In this document: piece by piece, positions 8,345-16,166 of the stretch | How the letters are laid out: every line of letters starts with the position of its first letter | How positions within the stretch are numbered: position 1 is the first letter of the stretch | Source of the DNA: Gemmatimonadota bacterium | GTDB taxonomy: Bacteria; 4572-55; J002 | Assembly (NCBI GenBank): GCA_003697105.1 | Contig: RFFQ01000015.1 | Location: forward strand, 1 to 41,131 | Reading direction: 5' to 3' | Length of the DNA stretch: 41,131 bases | Notes under the pieces: model-generated | What the model was told of the DNA's origin: nothing | Databases searched by the model: none | What the model saw: only the letters and a program-made list of their open reading frames with translations | Position numbers and translations under genes: made by a program

Positions 8345-9240
8345 TGTTCATCCTGTAAAATATGGAGCAAGGTTTGAGCGTTGGTACGCATAATTTCGGC
8401 ATACGTCTGGTAACCCGGCACCCCACCGATGGGGTCAATCTCGATAATGGGAATTCCCGTTGCTTCTGAAACAACGGCAGCTACCCGGTCTGGTGTTTGG
8501 GGTTGGCTGAGAATCGCCCTGACATGCTCCTGAGCGCATAACTTTATGATCCGTTGGATTTCACGAGGTGTCGATTCTTTACCGGGGATGGTCTCAATCA
8601 CGCCGGCAATCTTAATCCCGTAACGAACCAAAAAATAGTGAAAAAACGGATGGGACATGATCACCGTCTGTCCTTTCAGCGGCGCCAATTGCCGGGCGAT
8701 TTCATGATGCAAGGAATCCAGTTCTGCCGCAAATTTGCCGGCGTTGACGGTGTACGTCCCGCAACCGGGGGGGTCGATTTCACAGAGGGTTGCCACCAAC
8801 TGGGGTAACATCGCTTTGACCGTCAGCGGGTCTGTCCAAAAATGCGGGTCGATGTCATCGGAAAAAGCGTGTTGGTGAGCATCAGGAGCGTCATGATGGT
8901 GATCCCCTAAAAGCGGGAGAAGGGCATCCGGTGGCACCATTTCCAACAGTTCATAGCGTTCGACGGTCGGGAAACGGGCAACCCATTCATCCAGTTGAGG
9001 CGAACCGTAAAAAACCGCTGTGGAGGATTCCGCAAAACGTAAATCCGAAGGGCGAAGTTCATACGTATGAGGGGAGGTGCCCGGCGGTAACAATCGATGC
9101 ACCGTGGCACGTTCTCCAACCACCTGTTGCAGTATGGTGGCAAAAGGATGAATGGAAGTCATGTACGCCGGTTCGGCGTGAAGCGGCAGAGTGCGAACCA
9201 AACTGACTACCAGAATCAGGTAAATTGCAATGGATTTCAT
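8341..9240 (-). CDS. znuA: Periplasmic zinc-binding protein ZnuA
   Basis: 299 residues from ATG 9240, preceded by AAGGAAGG and opening on a signal peptide (MKSIAIYLILVVSLVRTLPLHA). The cluster A-I substrate-binding fold is shown by the metal ligands His31 (SIHPF), His58 (TSPHTYEL), His133 (DPHFW) and a late acidic ligand in EIDPIGG. A histidine-rich acidic loop at about 112-126 (six His) precedes His133; such loops are typical of zinc rather than manganese binders. It captures zinc in the periplasm for ZnuBC. It begins one base after the regulator gene ends. Confidence 0.92.
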   Translation of the reverse strand: MKSIAIYLILVVSLVRTLPLHAEPAYMTSIHPFATILQQVVGERATVHRLLPPGTSPHTYELRPSDLRFAESSTAVFYGSPQLDEWVARFPTVERYELLEMVPPDALLPLLGDHHHDAPDAHQHAFSDDIDPHFWTDPLTVKAMLPQLVATLCEIDPPGCGTYTVNAGKFAAELDSLHHEIARQLAPLKGQTVIMSHPFFHYFLVRYGIKIAGVIETIPGKESTPREIQRIIKLCAQEHVRAILSQPQTPDRVAAVVSEATGIPIIEIDPIGGVPGYQTYAEIMRTNAQTLLHILQDEQ

Positions 9241-9241
9241 G

Positions 9242-9667
9242 TCAGAGACCTTCCTTACATGTTTTGCAGAGACCATCCACAATGATGGTGGTAGCATACC
9301 AGACATAACCCTCCGGCAGATGAAGGGGTGGCAAATCAACGGAATTTAAACAAAAAATGTGCCCACAATGGACGCACTTAAAGTGAACATGCTCATCCGC
9401 GTGAGATTCCACATTACATTTTTGCAGATCGCACAAAGCATAGCGAGCCACACCCGCATCATCGGTCACTTTGTGAATTAGCCCTTTTTCCAGAAAGGTA
9501 CGCAAGGTGCGGTAGATGGTCACGCGGTCGTAATCATGACCCAACTGGCGTTCAATATCCGCATGGGAAAGCGCAAATCCCGCCCGGCTAAAGATACTTA
9601 AAATCAATCGCCGGACTGCTGTTACACGAATCTGGTGCTGGTGTAGCGTCTGTTCTAACAAAGTCAT
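9242..9667 (-). CDS. zur: Fur-family zinc uptake regulator
   Basis: 141 residues from ATG 9667, where Fur homology starts (MTLLEQTLHQHQIRVTAVRR). The open frame continues upstream to 9829, but that stretch crosses the promoter and operator. The winged-helix recognition region is YDRVTIYRTLRTFLEKGL (46-63). Metal sites include the His cluster at 89-95 and two CxxC pairs, C98/C101 and C134/C137, expected to hold structural zinc. It is the first gene of the znuACB operon, which makes Zur more likely than Fur, PerR or Mur. The ribosome site is weak. An exact palindrome overlaps its promoter, so it probably represses its own operon when zinc is plentiful. Confidence 0.87.
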   Translation of the reverse strand: MTLLEQTLHQHQIRVTAVRRLILSIFSRAGFALSHADIERQLGHDYDRVTIYRTLRTFLEKGLIHKVTDDAGVARYALCDLQKCNVESHADEHVHFKCVHCGHIFCLNSVDLPPLHLPEGYVWYATTIIVDGLCKTCKEGL

Positions 9668-9720
9668 GGCAGGGTGCAGTGAACGGTTAGAAGTTTGCAG
9701 TGTACAGTAAATGGGTGGGG

Positions 9721-9749
9721 AATATACGTTTTTTGCAACTAAGTTGCAA
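9721..9749 (-). promoter_or_regulatory. Promoter of the zur-znuACB operon
   Basis: On the minus strand TTGCAA (9749-9744), a 17-base spacer and TATATT (9726-9721). The predicted start of transcription is near 9714, leaving a leader of roughly 47 bases before zur. The -35 hexamer is one arm of the palindromic operator. Confidence 0.75.
9733..9749. promoter_or_regulatory. Putative Zur box
   Basis: TTGCAACTAAGTTGCAA is a perfect inverted repeat: two 8-base arms around a single central A. The size and symmetry match Fur-family operators. It covers the -35 and most of the spacer of the zur promoter, which is the position of a repressor site. I see no second full copy in the window. Confidence 0.78.
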
Positions 9750-9864
9750 TATAAATTTGAACGTTCGGATTTATGATTGCGATTGACCGGCTTTGATTGT
9801 AGATTAGGAATTACCGGATCAATACTCACTATTTGTCACTCAAATACGGTATAAGGAGCGATTG

Positions 9865-11034
9865 ATGCCAAAATTTCCACACGTTAGCCGCCATTTAGCG
9901 CAGATGGTTGGATCGGTATTTGAAAAATTTCGAGCATCCATGCAGGCGCAGGGGGAGAATCTGGTGCGGTTTCATTTGGGGGATACCTACCTGCCAGTAG
10001 CGTACCCGTTGCCGTTGCAAAAGCAGTTTGAACAACACTACCCGAAACTCAACCGCTATTGCGACACGTTCGGCATTGCCCCGCTACGAGAGGTACTAGC
10101 GGAGAAACTCCGCACAGATAATCATTTGCCGGTAGAGCCCTCCCATCTGCTGTTGACGGCAGGGGCAACGAATGCTCTTAGTTGTGCCGTTACGACCCTG
10201 CTGGAACCTGGCGAGGATTTGATGGTGCTCACGCCGGCGTGGCCCCTCTTTTTTGGGATTGCCAAGGTGAACCGGGTCAATGTGGTGGAAGCACCACTCT
10301 ATTTACGTTTATACGATGAACCCGATCTGGATATTGAGACCTATTTGGAGGCATATCTCACCCCCCAAACCAGCCTGATGTATCTCAATTCGCCCAACAA
10401 CCCAACGGGGAAAGTGTTGGCAGAAGATCAACTCCGCCAAGTTGCCCGCTTCGCCCAAAAACACAATCTTTGGCTGATTTCCGATGAAGCGTATGATGGA
10501 CTCACGTTTGGTGATATACCGCACATTTCAATTGGTTCATTTGAAGGGATGTTTGAGCAAACCATCTCGGTTTATACCTTTTCAAAATCGTTCATGTTTG
10601 CGGGTTTGCGGTTGGGATACGCCGTTGCCGATTCACCGGTCATTCGGGAATTAAACAAAGTTTTGGTACACCAGTTGTACAGCCCTTCCACACTCGCCCA
10701 GCAGATGATGATCGAACCGGTGCGAACGCGCCACCAGTGGTTACCTCGGGTGCGCGAGACTTACCAAAATTATCGCGACCAGTTTGTAGATCAGTTAAAT
10801 GTAACCGTACATGTCCCGCAGGCAGGGTATTTTCTCTTTTTCTCGGTAGCGGATTATTTGCACGGGCAAGAGAGTTGGCAATTTGTCAATCGATGTATTC
10901 AAAATGGTGTCGCTGCCGCACCGGGACATGATTTTGGTGCGGATTTCAGCGACTACATCCGCGTATGTTTCACCGCTGAAACCCCAGAGCGTATGGCGCA
11001 AGGCGTGGCCCGGTTGAATCAGTTATTAGCCTAA
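9865..11034 (+). CDS. Class I/II PLP-dependent aminotransferase
   Basis: 389 residues from ATG 9865, with AAGGAG six bases upstream; a TTG one codon earlier is less likely. Fold type I aminotransferase motifs are present: TAGATNAL, YLNSPNNPTG, the SDEAYD motif with PLP-contacting Asp and Tyr, Schiff-base Lys241 in TFSKSFMFAGLRLGY, and a C-terminal IRVCF arginine expected to bind the substrate carboxylate. It transfers amino groups between an amino acid and a 2-oxo acid in the cytoplasm. The exact substrate (aspartate, aromatic or other) cannot be read from the sequence. It diverges from the zinc operon and ends at an imperfect terminator, so it is probably monocistronic. Confidence 0.88.
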   Translation: MPKFPHVSRHLAQMVGSVFEKFRASMQAQGENLVRFHLGDTYLPVAYPLPLQKQFEQHYPKLNRYCDTFGIAPLREVLAEKLRTDNHLPVEPSHLLLTAGATNALSCAVTTLLEPGEDLMVLTPAWPLFFGIAKVNRVNVVEAPLYLRLYDEPDLDIETYLEAYLTPQTSLMYLNSPNNPTGKVLAEDQLRQVARFAQKHNLWLISDEAYDGLTFGDIPHISIGSFEGMFEQTISVYTFSKSFMFAGLRLGYAVADSPVIRELNKVLVHQLYSPSTLAQQMMIEPVRTRHQWLPRVRETYQNYRDQFVDQLNVTVHVPQAGYFLFFSVADYLHGQESWQFVNRCIQNGVAAAPGHDFGADFSDYIRVCFTAETPERMAQGVARLNQLLA

Positions 11035-11046
11035 TTTCAAACACCC

Positions 11047-11080
11047 ACCCGGCAAGGTTTTCAAAGCCTTTCGGGTTTTT
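11047..11080 (+). terminator. Terminator after the aminotransferase
   Basis: An interrupted stem (ACCCG..AAGG pairing with CCTT..CGGGT) is followed by a run of five T at 11076-11080. The asymmetry of the stem makes it weaker than others here. Confidence 0.55.
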
Positions 11081-11096
11081 ACGAACAGCGTCACCT

Positions 11097-12905
11097 ATGT
11101 GGTTTCGTCTTTTTCTTTCATGGATTATCTTCACCAGTCCGCTTGTGGCAAACGCGACCGGATTATGGAACCCCCATTATACCATCCAATATGATCACTA
11201 TTTATCCCGCAGTTCACTGGATCACCGTTTGGTACTACCGCTGAATCTTACGGATCAATGGCAAATACGGGCGGTACACCACCATTGGGGGGATGTGGAT
11301 CAGGCCATTGGCTATACTACCGAAAGTCAAGAAGATTCGTTGCGGATGGCATATCATCCCTGGCGGAAGTTGAAGCTTTTCAGCACAGTTGCCCGGCGTC
11401 GTAGTGGAGATCACAATGATTACCGGGAAAATCGTACCACAAAATACCATCTCGGTGTGGGTTGGCAATGGAATCCACAACGCCATTTGCAATTGAGAGG
11501 ATGGTACGGTTGGCTGTCTGACGTATTTGAAAGCGGCAGGTTGAGTACAGGTGAGATGAGTTCTTATCTACGAAATCAAGGTGTTGCGGTTCACCAGCAC
11601 GCCCGCTGGAGTGTTCGCACCCCGGTACATCGTGTGCGGCTTACCTCAGAGAATCAGTGGGAAAACCGAACATACACCACGGATTTTTCCACCACAAACC
11701 GTTTGAATTACCGTTTGAACCCTCGCCAACGTTATTTACCCCAAGGACAACTCCGGGTGGACCTAAAAACCTCCCAGCAAGATCGGTTTCGTTCGGTGGA
11801 GCGTATTGATCGGGAGCGATCCGTACAAGGCGGCGGAAGCCTGCTGATACGCTATGTTTGGGAGAAACGGTGGCAGGTGCAGATACGCGGCATATTAAAT
11901 TCGCTGGAAACCACCTATGATGAGCCGGACACCGTCCGGGTGCGAGCGGAGCAAAGCCGCCAATTAAGCGGTAATTTGCGCTACCAACTTACGCGGCGAA
12001 TTCAGTTGCAAACCGAATTTTCACGCCGCTTGACTCAATTTGACCACCGCCGGCGGGAAGATGGCGACCGCCGCTTATGGAAAGCCGGATTGCGTTATCA
12101 ATTTTCGGAAAGGGCCCACCTCCAATTGGATCGTCGCTTACAACGGCAACGCTATGACTACCGTGACCCCTCTTCGCAACGATATAACCGAGACCTGTTG
12201 GACAGCGATACATTTCTGAGAGCCAGTTTTCCGCTGACGGGCGCGACCTGGCTGAAACTTGATATAAGTGTGCAAGAGCATCATCTGATTTACCTTGATG
12301 CGGCAGAATCGGCGAGCAACCGCCGGAGTACGGTTTACACACTGGCGCCACTGCTGGGCTACCGGATTCATCCCCGCGTTTCCGTGCGCCAGCGGTTTAG
12401 TCTGACAGCAGATTACACCATTTACGATTTCACGGAGGACCAAAACTGGTTTTACCGCCGGCTGGCGTCATGGACGGAGGTGACAGTCTATGTTCCCCAA
12501 GCGTTCAATCCACAGGCAAACCCGGATTCCATCGGGGTAGCATACAATCTTGATCTTCGGGATCAGGGTCAATATACGTATGATCCGTATCTAACCACGT
12601 GGATTTACCAACAAAATTACCGGCAAAACCGGCATAGGTTCACCGTTTTTATCAAAAAGAGTTGGGGGAGAGGTCGTTTAACGGTGTATCCGCAATTCCA
12701 GATTGACTATGAACCACTTTTAAATCTGACCGATAAATCCTTTGCAAAAATACGATGGGGGAAACTCATCCGGCGGGAAACGCGGTGGCGGATGATCTAC
12801 ACGGTAGCGGATCGGGTAAATTTGCGCCTGGATGCCGTGTGGATTGAAGAACCCCACCGGAAAAATTACTGGGATGCGACGGTACGTCTAGCCTACCAAC
12901 CGTGA
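11097..12905 (+). CDS. Predicted outer-membrane beta-barrel protein, unknown family
   Basis: 602 residues; not recognised. A signal peptide ends near residue 21 (MWFRLFLSWIIFTSPLVANA). The rest is a long series of alternating polar/hydrophobic strands rich in Arg, Tyr, Trp and Gln, with repeated patterns such as QLRGWYGW, YRLNPRQRY and YQLTRRIQLQTEFSRR. It ends in VRLAYQP, close to a barrel-type last strand. This is what outer-membrane barrels of the FCB group look like. No plug, peptidoglycan-binding or enzymatic domain is visible. The ATG at 11097 has no clear ribosome site. It starts 17 bases after the aminotransferase terminator, and no terminator follows it. Confidence 0.7.
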   Translation: MWFRLFLSWIIFTSPLVANATGLWNPHYTIQYDHYLSRSSLDHRLVLPLNLTDQWQIRAVHHHWGDVDQAIGYTTESQEDSLRMAYHPWRKLKLFSTVARRRSGDHNDYRENRTTKYHLGVGWQWNPQRHLQLRGWYGWLSDVFESGRLSTGEMSSYLRNQGVAVHQHARWSVRTPVHRVRLTSENQWENRTYTTDFSTTNRLNYRLNPRQRYLPQGQLRVDLKTSQQDRFRSVERIDRERSVQGGGSLLIRYVWEKRWQVQIRGILNSLETTYDEPDTVRVRAEQSRQLSGNLRYQLTRRIQLQTEFSRRLTQFDHRRREDGDRRLWKAGLRYQFSERAHLQLDRRLQRQRYDYRDPSSQRYNRDLLDSDTFLRASFPLTGATWLKLDISVQEHHLIYLDAAESASNRRSTVYTLAPLLGYRIHPRVSVRQRFSLTADYTIYDFTEDQNWFYRRLASWTEVTVYVPQAFNPQANPDSIGVAYNLDLRDQGQYTYDPYLTTWIYQQNYRQNRHRFTVFIKKSWGRGRLTVYPQFQIDYEPLLNLTDKSFAKIRWGKLIRRETRWRMIYTVADRVNLRLDAVWIEEPHRKNYWDATVRLAYQP

Positions 12906-12926
12906 CCGGATGTTTTTGAAAAAATG

Positions 12927-12955
12927 TTGACAACCTTATGGGGATTCTGTATGAT
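12927..12955 (+). promoter_or_regulatory. Near-consensus sigma70 promoter
   Basis: TTGACA (12927-12932), exactly 17 bases, then TATGAT (12950-12955). It drives the small membrane protein at 13018. The predicted leader is about 55 bases and ends in an AGGAGGAGG ribosome site. Confidence 0.85.
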
Positions 12956-13017
12956 CCCTGATCAGATAATCGACTATTTAAGCGATTGTTTTGACCGTCT
13001 GTTAGGAGGAGGATCGA

Positions 13018-13308
13018 ATGAAATCAATTACGTCTCTGATTTTGTGTATCTTACTGGTAATAGTGTTCTTTAATGTTGCGGTTTATGGACAAAGCTCGTA
13101 TCAAGCTCAAGGGAATGAGAGCGAGGTCAAAAGTAAAGGTGAATTGGCGATCCCTACCCAGTACATCAAGATTGGGATCGGGGTACTCGTTGGGCTTATC
13201 TTACTGAAATTCCTTTTAATGAGTGTTCAAAACAGCCGGGCTAAAAAATATGCCCGGGATGTGAACCGCCGAAGCTTGGATGAGATCAAACGGAAACGAG
13301 GTTACTAA
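13018..13308 (+). CDS. Small membrane protein of unknown function
   Basis: 96 residues, family not recognised. It has a cleavable signal peptide or first helix at 1-24 (ending VAVYGQ), a short polar periplasmic stretch, one transmembrane helix at about 51-70 (IKIGIGVLVGLILLKFLLMS), and a strongly basic cytosolic tail (NSRAKKYARDVNRRSLDEIKRKRGY). If the signal is cleaved, the mature protein is a single-pass type I protein with a basic tail. The gene is a self-contained unit: near-consensus promoter, AGGAGGAGG ribosome site and a perfect terminator 12 bases after the stop. That packaging suggests high, independent expression. Confidence 0.75.
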   Translation: MKSITSLILCILLVIVFFNVAVYGQSSYQAQGNESEVKSKGELAIPTQYIKIGIGVLVGLILLKFLLMSVQNSRAKKYARDVNRRSLDEIKRKRGY

Positions 13309-13319
13309 CAGGAACCATC

Positions 13320-13343
13320 AAACCGCCATCAGGCGGTTTTTTT
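13320..13343 (+). terminator. Perfect terminator after the small membrane protein
   Basis: AAACCGCC, loop ATCA, GGCGGTTT, then a T run to 13343. The stem is perfect. Confidence 0.92.
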
Positions 13344-13371
13344 GTCGAAATGAATAATGAGGGTATAAACG

Positions 13372-14301
13372 ATGTCAAACATAGTCGTAGTGACATTCTA
13401 TAAGTTCTTTGATTTTACCGATTGCCGGGAACGGCGCGTACCGATTCAAACGGTTTGTGATGAAAATGGAATTAAAGGGACGATTCTGCTCGCAACGGAG
13501 GGCATCAATAGTACAATTGCCGGGACACGTGAAGGGATTGATACGGTTCTTCACTACTTGCGGGAAGACCCGCGTCTGGCGGATTTAACGTGGAAAGAGT
13601 CCTATCATGATGAAATCCCATTTTATCGCATGAAAGTGAAAGTCAAGCGAGAAATTGTTAGCTTGGGTATGCCAGAAGTCAACCCGAACAAAAAAAAGGT
13701 GGGCACATACGTCCCGCCACAAGAGTGGAACACCGTGATTTCCGACCCAGAGGTGTTGGTGATTGATACGCGTAATAGCTTTGAATATCAGGTAGGGACG
13801 TTCCAGCGGGCAGTGAACCCACACACAAAATCGTTTCGAGAGTTTCCCACTTATGTCCAGCAGGAACTTGATCCTCAAAAGTACAAAAAAGTGGCGATGT
13901 TTTGTACCGGCGGTATCCGTTGTGAAAAAGCCACAGCCTATATGCTAGAGAACGGTTTTGAACAGGTTTATCATCTGCAAGGGGGTATTTTGCAGTATCT
14001 GGCGGATGTGCCGGAAGAGGAGAGCTTGTGGCAAGGTGAATGTTTCGTGTTTGATGAGCGCGTTTCGGTGGACCATCACTTAAAAAAAGGGGTTTACGAA
14101 CTTTGCTACGGTTGCCACCACCCACTCACTCCGGCAGACCGGCAATCCCCGCACTATGAAGAAGGTGTCTGCTGTCCCTATTGTCACGATACCCTCAGCG
14201 AAGATAAAAAAGCACGTGCCCGCGAACGCCAAAAACAAATCCGTTTGGCAAAGGAACGGGGTGAAACCCATATTGGGCGCAGGTTTGAGCCGTCCAAATA
14301 A
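13372..14301 (+). CDS. trhO: tRNA uridine-34 hydroxylase, rhodanese-type (TrhO/YceA)
   Basis: 309 residues. The N-terminal UPF0176 domain (MSNIVVVTFYKFFDF..., with GTILLATEGINSTIAG) is followed by a rhodanese domain whose loop reads MFCTGGIRCEKAT. C178 matches the catalytic cysteine of E. coli YceA. A C-terminal Cys/His-rich tail has CYGCHHPL and CCPYCHDTL, which probably binds zinc. The family hydroxylates uridine-34 of certain tRNAs on the way to 5-methoxyuridine-type modifications. It starts 29 bases after the terminator of the preceding gene and is followed after 11 bases by the HhH/DUF3299 gene, so the two are probably co-transcribed. Confidence 0.92.
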   Translation: MSNIVVVTFYKFFDFTDCRERRVPIQTVCDENGIKGTILLATEGINSTIAGTREGIDTVLHYLREDPRLADLTWKESYHDEIPFYRMKVKVKREIVSLGMPEVNPNKKKVGTYVPPQEWNTVISDPEVLVIDTRNSFEYQVGTFQRAVNPHTKSFREFPTYVQQELDPQKYKKVAMFCTGGIRCEKATAYMLENGFEQVYHLQGGILQYLADVPEEESLWQGECFVFDERVSVDHHLKKGVYELCYGCHHPLTPADRQSPHYEEGVCCPYCHDTLSEDKKARARERQKQIRLAKERGETHIGRRFEPSK

Positions 14302-14312
14302 AGGGTATTCTC

Positions 14313-15203
14313 ATGGCAAAATGGGTGATACTGGTAGTGGTGGTAACCGGGCTTGTTGCCGGGTTTGTTCGGTGGTATTTTTCCGCAGATGTTCCGGAGC
14401 CACTTCCCATCACAGACGTGCAAGGGCAACGATTCGATGAACCGCCGGCGACCTCACCGCTCGATCAAGCCGATAGTACCTTTATCCGGCGTTCGCCCTA
14501 TTCTGTTGAGGAACAACTCGACCTCAACACCGCGACGTTCAGCCAGATTATGACCTTACCCGGCATGACACCCGACCTTGCCGGAACAATCATCAATTAC
14601 CGGCAGGCAAAAGATTACTTTGAGAGCGTGTACGACCTTGAAACCCTGCCCGGCATGACCCCCGATATCTTCCTCCAAATTAAGCCACTGGTACGAATCG
14701 AAGTACCAAAAACCGCTAATCTTGTTACGGAAATGGAGCAGAAACTCCAACGCAAATTAGCGGAAAGTCAGGTAAAAGATACCGGTGATTACCAATGGAT
14801 CACCTTCGACCTGCTCAGTGGATTTGACTACGAATACCCGGAAGAGATGTTTACCAATCCAGACCCCGATCTGGTCGAAATACCGGATCAAATTCCGCCG
14901 GAGGTGAAGGCACTCAGCGGAAAACCGGTCGTGATTCAAGGGTTTATGGTCCCGCTGGACTTCTTCGGGACGGAAGTCTCATCGTTTATTCTGACCAACA
15001 ATGTCCTATTATGCTGCTATGGGATCACACCCAAAATCAACGAGTGGATTTATGTCAAAATGGAAGGTCAAAAAACTGCCAAATATGTGAATAACGAAGT
15101 CATTACCGTTTACGGGATTTTGGATGTAGGGGAGGAAATCAAAGACGGTTATCTGGTGGGCATTTACCGGATGCTCGGCAATAAAGTGGAAACAGAGTTT
15201 TGA
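14313..15203 (+). CDS. Membrane-anchored helix-hairpin-helix / DUF3299 fusion protein
   Basis: 296 residues. An N-terminal signal anchor (about 5-23) is followed by a linker, then two helix-hairpin-helix units at 70-128. Each unit contains LPGMTPD, and the first starts LDLNTAT as in ComEA-type repeats. The C-terminal part, about 160-288, resembles DUF3299: VIQGFMVPLDFF, then a paired cysteine at 234-235 in LLCCYG, then NEWIYVKM. ComEA-like HhH pairs bind DNA at the cell surface during uptake; DUF3299 proteins are exported and uncharacterised. The combination on one chain is unusual. It lies 11 bases after trhO and 38 before the nitrilase gene. Confidence 0.78.
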   Translation: MAKWVILVVVVTGLVAGFVRWYFSADVPEPLPITDVQGQRFDEPPATSPLDQADSTFIRRSPYSVEEQLDLNTATFSQIMTLPGMTPDLAGTIINYRQAKDYFESVYDLETLPGMTPDIFLQIKPLVRIEVPKTANLVTEMEQKLQRKLAESQVKDTGDYQWITFDLLSGFDYEYPEEMFTNPDPDLVEIPDQIPPEVKALSGKPVVIQGFMVPLDFFGTEVSSFILTNNVLLCCYGITPKINEWIYVKMEGQKTAKYVNNEVITVYGILDVGEEIKDGYLVGIYRMLGNKVETEF

Positions 15204-15241
15204 GCAGGAGTTAGGGATTAAATCGAAAGGGGAAAAAAAGA

Positions 15242-16048
15242 ATGCTACGCGTTGGATATTATCAGTTCAAGCCACAATTTGGTGACGTGGCTAAAAATAT
15301 ACAGACCGTAATTAAGGCACTCCGCACCGTCACCGCCGATATTATTGTTCTGCCGGAACTGCCGTTCACGGGCTATTATTTTGCAAATCGAGCCGAAGCA
15401 ACCGCCCTGGCGGAAGACCCTGCAACCTCTCCGCAGGTGCAAAGCTTGATCGATTTGTGCAAAGACCGTGATTTCTATCTGGTCACTGGCTTTGCCGAGA
15501 AAAAAGCAGACAAGGTATTTAATAGTGCCCTGCTGTTGGGTCCGGAAGGACTCGTGCATACCTACCGCAAATTGCATTTGTTTAACGAGGAAAAACTCTG
15601 GTTTGATGCCGGGGATATACCTCTCGCGGTGCATAATGTCCGCGGAGCACAGATTGGTATGATGATTTGCTTTGATTGGGTTTTCCCTGAAGTTACCCGC
15701 ACGTTAGCGCTGCTGGGGGCAGATATCGTCTGCCACCCTGCCAATTTGGTATTGAGCTATTGCCAGCAGACCATGCTCTCCCGGTGTATTGAAAATGGGA
15801 TTTTCGCCATCACCTGCAACCGGTTCGGTATGGACAAACGCCCACAAGGGGAACTCAAATTCACCGGGAAAAGCCAGATTGTTGCTCCCAAGGGGGTATT
15901 ATTACACCGGTCCCGTTCCCAAGCCCATGATTTATTCCAGATCGATATCGACCCCGCACAAGCTCGGGATAAACAATTGACCGCTCACAATTCATTGCTA
16001 GCAGACCGGCGTCCTGAATTTTACGCACCCCTCTGTAAATCCCTCTAA
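15242..16048 (+). CDS. Carbon-nitrogen hydrolase (nitrilase superfamily)
   Basis: 268 residues; ribosome site GAAAGGGG before ATG 15242. The catalytic triad is intact: Glu39 in LPELPFTGY, Lys110 in YRKLHLF, and Cys143 in MICFDWVFPE. Length fits the single-domain nitrilase/omega-amidase group. It hydrolyses a C-N bond, releasing ammonia, in the cytoplasm. The specific substrate is not visible; candidates include deaminated glutathione, 2-oxoglutaramate and carbamoyl compounds. It is the third gene in the trhO group on the same strand. Confidence 0.87.
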   Translation: MLRVGYYQFKPQFGDVAKNIQTVIKALRTVTADIIVLPELPFTGYYFANRAEATALAEDPATSPQVQSLIDLCKDRDFYLVTGFAEKKADKVFNSALLLGPEGLVHTYRKLHLFNEEKLWFDAGDIPLAVHNVRGAQIGMMICFDWVFPEVTRTLALLGADIVCHPANLVLSYCQQTMLSRCIENGIFAITCNRFGMDKRPQGELKFTGKSQIVAPKGVLLHRSRSQAHDLFQIDIDPAQARDKQLTAHNSLLADRRPEFYAPLCKSL

Positions 16049-16095
16049 ATTAAACAGATTTATTACAAGACTTCAAGTAATCTATCAAAAAAGCA

Positions 16096-16125
16096 TTGAC
16101 AATGCCGCTTTCTATCTGATAGAAT
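16096..16125 (+). promoter_or_regulatory. Promoter of the hybrid sensor kinase gene
   Basis: TTGACA (16096-16101), 18 bases, then TAGAAT (16120-16125). The leader to the GTG start is about 35 bases and contains AAGGAG. Confidence 0.7.
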
Positions 16126-16166
16126 TATAGTCATCGTTTATCAATTATAATTTGAAGGAGCTTGGT

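Noticed and set aside
15207-15219. 13-mer GGAGTTAGGGATT also found in reverse at 26440-26452
   Set aside because: In 41 kb, shared 13-mers are expected by chance. Both sites are intergenic or gene-end, but two copies are not enough to call a repeat family.
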